Notes under the pieces: model-generated
Databases searched by the model: none
Seen by the model: only the letters and a program-made list of their open reading frames with translations
Told to the model about the DNA's origin: nothing
Shown here: positions 59,050 through 64,000 of the stretch, piece by piece
Position numbering within the stretch: the first letter of the stretch is position 1
Layout: the number at the start of each line of letters is the position of its first letter
Made by a program: the position numbers and the translations under genes
NCBI GenBank assembly: GCA_963691655.1
Contig: OY829328.1
Coordinates: forward strand, 85,626,400 to 85,690,399
DNA length: 64,000 nt
Origin: Toxonevra muliebris
Taxonomy: Eukaryota > Arthropoda > Insecta > Diptera > Pallopteridae
Direction of reading: 5' to 3'

Positions 59050-60289
59050 TGACTGCTCAGCTTTTCTCTTTCTTATTACATACTCTCTTACCTCTTTCTT
59101 TGACCCTCCAAGTTTCTCTCTCGTTTGCTCTTGTATGCACATATCTTTCTATTTACTTTTACTTATTTTTTAGTTTTCAAGCTTGAGGTGCAAACATCAT
59201 TTTAAGTTTTCTGAACTCCAAACAAAAAAAAATTACGAGGAATAACAAAACTTAGTCAATTTTAACTCATGCTTCTTCCTACTACTAGAAGCCGCCAGTG
59301 CAAAAGCAGACATTGCAAAAAAAGAAAAAAAAAGCTAAAAACAAAAAAAAAAGAGTAGGTAGTTTATTTAGCTAGAAGATGAAAGGAAGCAAAACTTTAG
59401 GAAAAAATAGTTCTTAAAAATCTTAGCTTAGATTTACGACAATTTACAACATCAAAATGTCGCCAAAAGAGTAAAAGTAAAAAAAAAAATTAAGTAAGAG
59501 TAAGAAAAAGTAAAAATATTCATAAACTTATTGCCAAGAAAAAATTAAAGCATGCTGCATGAACATTTCTTGTTCATGGGTGCTATAAAATAGAGAATGA
59601 GTCAAGTCTTAATATAAATTTATAAAATTTACATATATTTATTTTTACTTGTAATTTTTTTTTTTTGTATATTTTACGCTATCAATTTTCTCTACATTTT
59701 AACATAAACTTTATGACATTTTATCGCCCGCATAAATTTTAACCTAAGAAAATATGAAAATGAATGTCCAGTTCTGTTTTTTTATTCTCTCTTCTTCTTT
59801 TTTTTAAACTAATTGTTATACATTTACATTTCTTTCGTTCTTTCCTATTGTTTTTGTTGCATAATATATTTTAAAGTACAACGCAGCTGAAACTGAAGTT
59901 GATATAGCAGAAAAGAAGCTAAAAAGAAAAATTTGACATTTACAATTGTGCATAAATTCTTCGTTTACTTCTTTTTTTTCTGGTTTATGTATGTGTGTGT
60001 ATAGCCAGAAATTGCCAAAACTTTGAAAATATCTAACTTTTATCTCTTTGTGCATATGTATTTATAGACATTTTTATATTCTGTTTTATATTTGAGTGCA
60101 CAAAACTTGGCTTTGCGTAAATCTGTGTTAAATTTACGCATAGATACCCAGTCTAAACATATTCCAAATTATAAAAGTTTTGATGAGACATTTAAATTTT
60201 ATTGTTGTATATTCATTTCATGTTTTCATTTTTCTTTTTGATCTTGTCAAATTTGTGTAAATAAAACTTTCAATCACGGAACATATATT
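59050..60289. other. AT-rich non-coding DNA
   Basis: No gene supported. The first 150 bp are pyrimidine-rich; poly-A and poly-T runs follow. Confidence 0.6.
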
Positions 60290-61150
60290 TTGTAATAGAA
60301 AGCTTTGAAGAAGCTTAAGATTAAGCAATCAGGAAATTTGCATTAAAATACTTTAGAAATGAAATTAAAAGTGAGAGCTTTTAAATTGTTCAAAAGCTTT
60401 CAAGTTGCAGTCTTTGGGAAGTAAGTGATTTATATTTCGTATAAACTTTTGAAAGTTTTGCGCTTTCACCAAAATTTTACACAAGAAATCTTCTCAAAAA
60501 ATTTGACAAATTTTCTTTGCTTTTGAAATATGAAAAGCTTTTATCTGATTCAAATCTTCTCTGGTGAAAATCATTGAGCTTTTAAGTTATATTAAAACCA
60601 ATAATGTGATTTGTGCCGAAGAAACTTAAAGCTTTTGGAAAAAGTTCGAAACTTTTACAAATTGCAAATTCTGAATCTTTTAAAAGTTTATAATTCAAAA
60701 AAGCTTTCAGGAACTTAAACTTTTTTCACAATGTTTCCTGTCACAAATTTCAAAATTAGTTATCACACTTTCATAACTTTGGCTTTAATATGCATGCAAA
60801 AAGCTTTACAACTGAAAGCTTTTAGGAAAGTGGCGAAAGCTTGAAATATGCAAATTTTGAACCCAAATTTTGTATTCAGAAAAATTTTAAAAATTATAAA
60901 GCCTTTTAAAAAGACTTACAAACATATCTATAATAACAAAAACATTCAAGATTATGTAGCTTCAATACAAAAAAACGTTGGAAAATTGTTATTCAAAGCT
61001 TTTAAGCTTACTTATGAGATTTCAAAGCTCAAAAGCGAAAAATTTCAAACTTGTAATCGGCATCTCTTATTTAAAACTAATTCAATTGCATGCATGCAAA
61101 AAGCTTTTGACCTTCCTTGACCTTGAAATACACTAAAAGCTTAAAGCTCG
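60290..61150. repeat. Degenerate minisatellite built on AAAAGCTTTT
   Basis: GAAAGCTTTTAGG, AAAAGCTTTCAAG, GAAGCTTAAG and AAAAGCTTTTG recur dozens of times with irregular 15-35-bp spacing. The palindromic AAGCTT core (a HindIII site) is the landmark. Confidence 0.75.
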
Positions 61151-63055
61151 TTACACTTTTTTCTGCCTTTGCTCATCACTGATTATTAAATGTGTACATT
61201 TACAAATTTCATTTACATCTAGTTCAAATATAACAAATAAATTATACAAAAAGCTCAATCTCTGTTAAGAGCTTGCAAATCTAAAAAGCTTTTAAATACT
61301 TAAATATTCCTAAATAATTTAATTTCGAAATTACGCTCTACAAATTCAAATCTTTTCATATGAAAAAATATAAGATTAAGGACTTGGTAAATTTGTAATT
61401 TCATGCTTTGAATTAAGCTTAAAAGCACAATGCTGCGCACAAACTAAAATTACATTAAAACAAGCACCCAAAAGTATGTGAATATTTTATTTTTCAACAT
61501 TGAATAGAACCTTCTCCTGTTTCTCGAGCAAGAATAAAAAAAAAAAGAGAAATTTGTAGAAAATGTAATGACAACAGCAAAAATTACACCAACAAAAAAA
61601 AAATTGCATTATTAATTTATAAATCAGTGCAACAGTGTTGTCAACATTTAATATTTATATCCTTTTTAACGCTTAATTAACTACACAACAAAACAAAATA
61701 GAGTCGAGTCTAAGTAATTCGCAAAGAGCAGCAGAAAAGTGATATCACATTTTTTAGGGTAGCAGTTGTAAATTAGCACAAGTTGACAACGTATAGTTAC
61801 TCATACATAAACAATATAAAAAAGAGCACATAGCATAGAAGACAAGCAGAAAGAGTGTTTGGTACAATGAGAGCCACTTTTTCGATATAACTTTAAATGC
61901 CAGCAAAGAAATTAATAATTTATGAAATGGAACAGATATAAGGAGTGAAGAGTGAAGGAAATTACTTAAATTTTTAGTGCTATATTAAATGAAACCAAAT
62001 TTGTTTTCAGAAATTTCTTTTCCATGATGTTGTTTCGCTTAACCTTTAATAAATTTTTCATAAGTATGTACAATTATGTTTGTAACTAACTAACTGTAAT
62101 CTATAGTTTCTTCATTTTCCTATTTACAGGTTCCTATAAATCCTCTAACTCATCGTTATGCAAATAATAAAATACCAGAATAGAAAATAAAGAAAAAAAA
62201 AACAAACAAAAGTTAGGAACTTTTGCTTTAAACTTTATGCACATCATTTTTGCAGCTTTACCTTCATATTCACCATCCCTTACTTCCTTACCGCTTCCTC
62301 ACTCCTGTAGCATAACTTTTTTACCCATCATAGTTACCTTTTATATACGGACATAAGGTACATATTTTGTAGATACTTTGTTGCATATCCTAAGGCATTT
62401 TTTGTTATAATTTTTTTTTATTTCTTTCACTTTTATTTCTGTTCCTTTCTGTGCAGCTAACTATTTACTATAACTTAAAGTTAGGTACATCAAATCTGTG
62501 CATATAGTTCTCTCAGTCTGACCTCCTTTCTCACAGTTGGATAATTTCCTTGTATTTCGTTATGCAATATTTTTTACATATCAAAATTTGTATGTGAAAA
62601 AGTTTTAACAAAGTTTTTGTTCTGTTCTTTTTTCCTTTTCTAGTAAATATGAAACCAGTACCTACCTGCACGATTTAGTTAGTTAAGTTTATATATAAAT
62701 GTTTAAGTTATAATAGCATCAGTATCAGTTGCTCGTACTCGTATTAAGTTCCGTACATTAAAATTTTTTGAATGTTTTCAAAAAGCCCGGGGACGTTTCA
62801 AGTACAGTTTGACCGACTGCTTCAGACAGAACTAAAAACGGGCATAATTTATTTTTAATGTATTGAAAAACTCATTTCCATAATCGTATTCAGTAGTCAA
62901 TTCATGATTCGCAACCTAACCAGACCATTCATGACGCAGTTCGCTGCCAATATCTGAAGTCTGGAAAGTTTCATTTTCAGTTAGTCCAGAAATGTTTTTT
63001 GGCCTTTGTTTTTTTCGGAAAGAGAGATTTAGAATTGGTTTAGTTCACATTTATT
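61151..63055. other. AT-rich non-coding DNA
   Basis: No gene or repeat recognised. A GC-richer segment at 62785-62980 is unassigned. Confidence 0.6.
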
Positions 63056-64000
63056 TCTAAACATAAGATCGAAATATATTAAGAAATTATTAGAATACGA
63101 AATCAAAATAGCTCAAGATCATAAAGCCGAGAATTTAAAAAAAAAGATTCATAAGATCGTTAATAAGTAGTTAAATTCTTACGGAATGGAACAAAATCAA
63201 AACTGTAAAAAGCAAAAGCAGAGGTCCTAAATGAAAAACGCAAAAATTTCCCAATCAAAAGAATGAAAAGTCAAGAGATTGAGAAATCAAACGAGCACAG
63301 ACAAATTTAATTCATAAATCAGAAAACCAAGAGAACAAAATACAGAAATTTGATAACACCACGAAATTATAAAATTAAGAAGACTAAAGAAAAAACACAA
63401 CAAATTAATTCGCAAAATTAGATCGAGAAATCATACAACCACAAAGTTATTAAATCAAGAAATCAAAAGATCGCAAAGACTTAAGTTTCAGAAATGAGAG
63501 AAGCTCGAGAATAGAAGTAAGATCGAGAAAGCATAAAACTAAGAAATTATAAGATTGAAAAAAGAAACAAAAAAAAAAAAACAAAAGATAGGAAAATAAC
63601 AAAATCATCAAATTATAACATCGAGAAATTAAGAGACAGCATGAAGAAATTAATCCTCAAAAATATCAGATCGAGAAATCACACGAAATTATTAGATCAA
63701 GAATTTACAAAAAGCACAAAAGCATTAGATCTAGAAATGAGAGGATCTCAAATAAAAAAGTAAAAAAGAGAAACCATGAACTGAATTATAAGATTTGAAG
63801 AAAGAGTATAAAAACATTAGATCATGAAGTCAAGAGGTCTCGAAAATATAAAATCAAGAAATCATAAGACCTCAAAATTTAACAATCTAACACTAACAAA
63901 TTAGCTTGCAATAATTTTAGATCGAGAAATAATAAAACCACGAAATTAATTATAAGATTGAAACATAGAATTAAAAATCATTAGCTAATAACAAAATCAA
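63056..64000. repeat. Degenerate minisatellite, AAGATCGAGAAATCATAAAACC-like unit (runs off window)
   Basis: Units such as GATCGAGAAATCATAC, ATCAAGAAATCAAAAG, CACGAAATTATAAAATTAAG and TTAGATCGAGAAAT recur about every 20-24 bp to the last base. The array continues beyond the window. Confidence 0.8.

Noticed and set aside
58703..59186. Plus-strand open frames of 88-121 codons
   Set aside because: Antisense to the non-LTR reverse transcriptase fragment; no independent protein features.

Overview
The window is AT-rich insect-type DNA, most likely from a higher fly and possibly a tephritid fruit fly. The taxonomic call is an inference from three things: the style of the AT-rich non-coding sequence with many CA/TG and TATG microsatellites and long A/T runs, the mix of mariner, DD37E, I-clade non-LTR, hAT-like and piggyBac-like remnants, and the absence of any bacterial-style gene packing. 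I found no host protein-coding gene. Every open frame with recognisable protein similarity belongs to a transposable element. The window therefore reads as intergenic DNA or the inside of a very large intron. A 21-nt micro-exon candidate (5771-5791, minus strand) is the only hint of host coding sequence and is weak.

Layout. 1-7320: AT-rich DNA with a 65-bp tandem array (2776-3192), a 983-bp foldback element (3230-4212) and a degenerate AATTCC-type repeat. 7321-9557: a nearly intact DD37E Tc1/mariner element (minus strand), then a piggyBac-like non-autonomous element with TTAA ends. 9558-18300: microsatellite-rich DNA and two degenerate minisatellites. 18318-20370: a hAT-like MITE with a perfect 8-bp target duplication, a GC-richer unknown block and a dead mauritiana-type mariner. 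22196-31110: three degenerate minisatellites, a second piggyBac-like element, and a 5'-truncated I-clade retroposon (29965-30881) inserted into one of the minisatellites. 33126-34340: a GC-rich repetitive block that may be an LTR. 35797-39000: a small MITE, tandem duplications and a hidden non-LTR C-terminal fragment. 45480-47675: a 235-bp-unit array, a pyrimidine-rich minisatellite and a tRNA-derived SINE. 50052-50654: an 11-bp satellite-like array of about 55 copies. 57001-59049: a satellite unit split by an internally deleted mariner, next to a second non-LTR fragment. 60290-64000: two more degenerate minisatellites, the last running off the window end.

Nothing here works as a pathway. The most distinctive property is the density of unrelated, highly diverged tandem arrays (about fourteen, each 0.3-1.6 kb with its own unit), plus a paired family of TTAA-ended elements carrying CACCGGTG-centred palindromes. 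All family names rest on motifs read by eye; no database search was possible.
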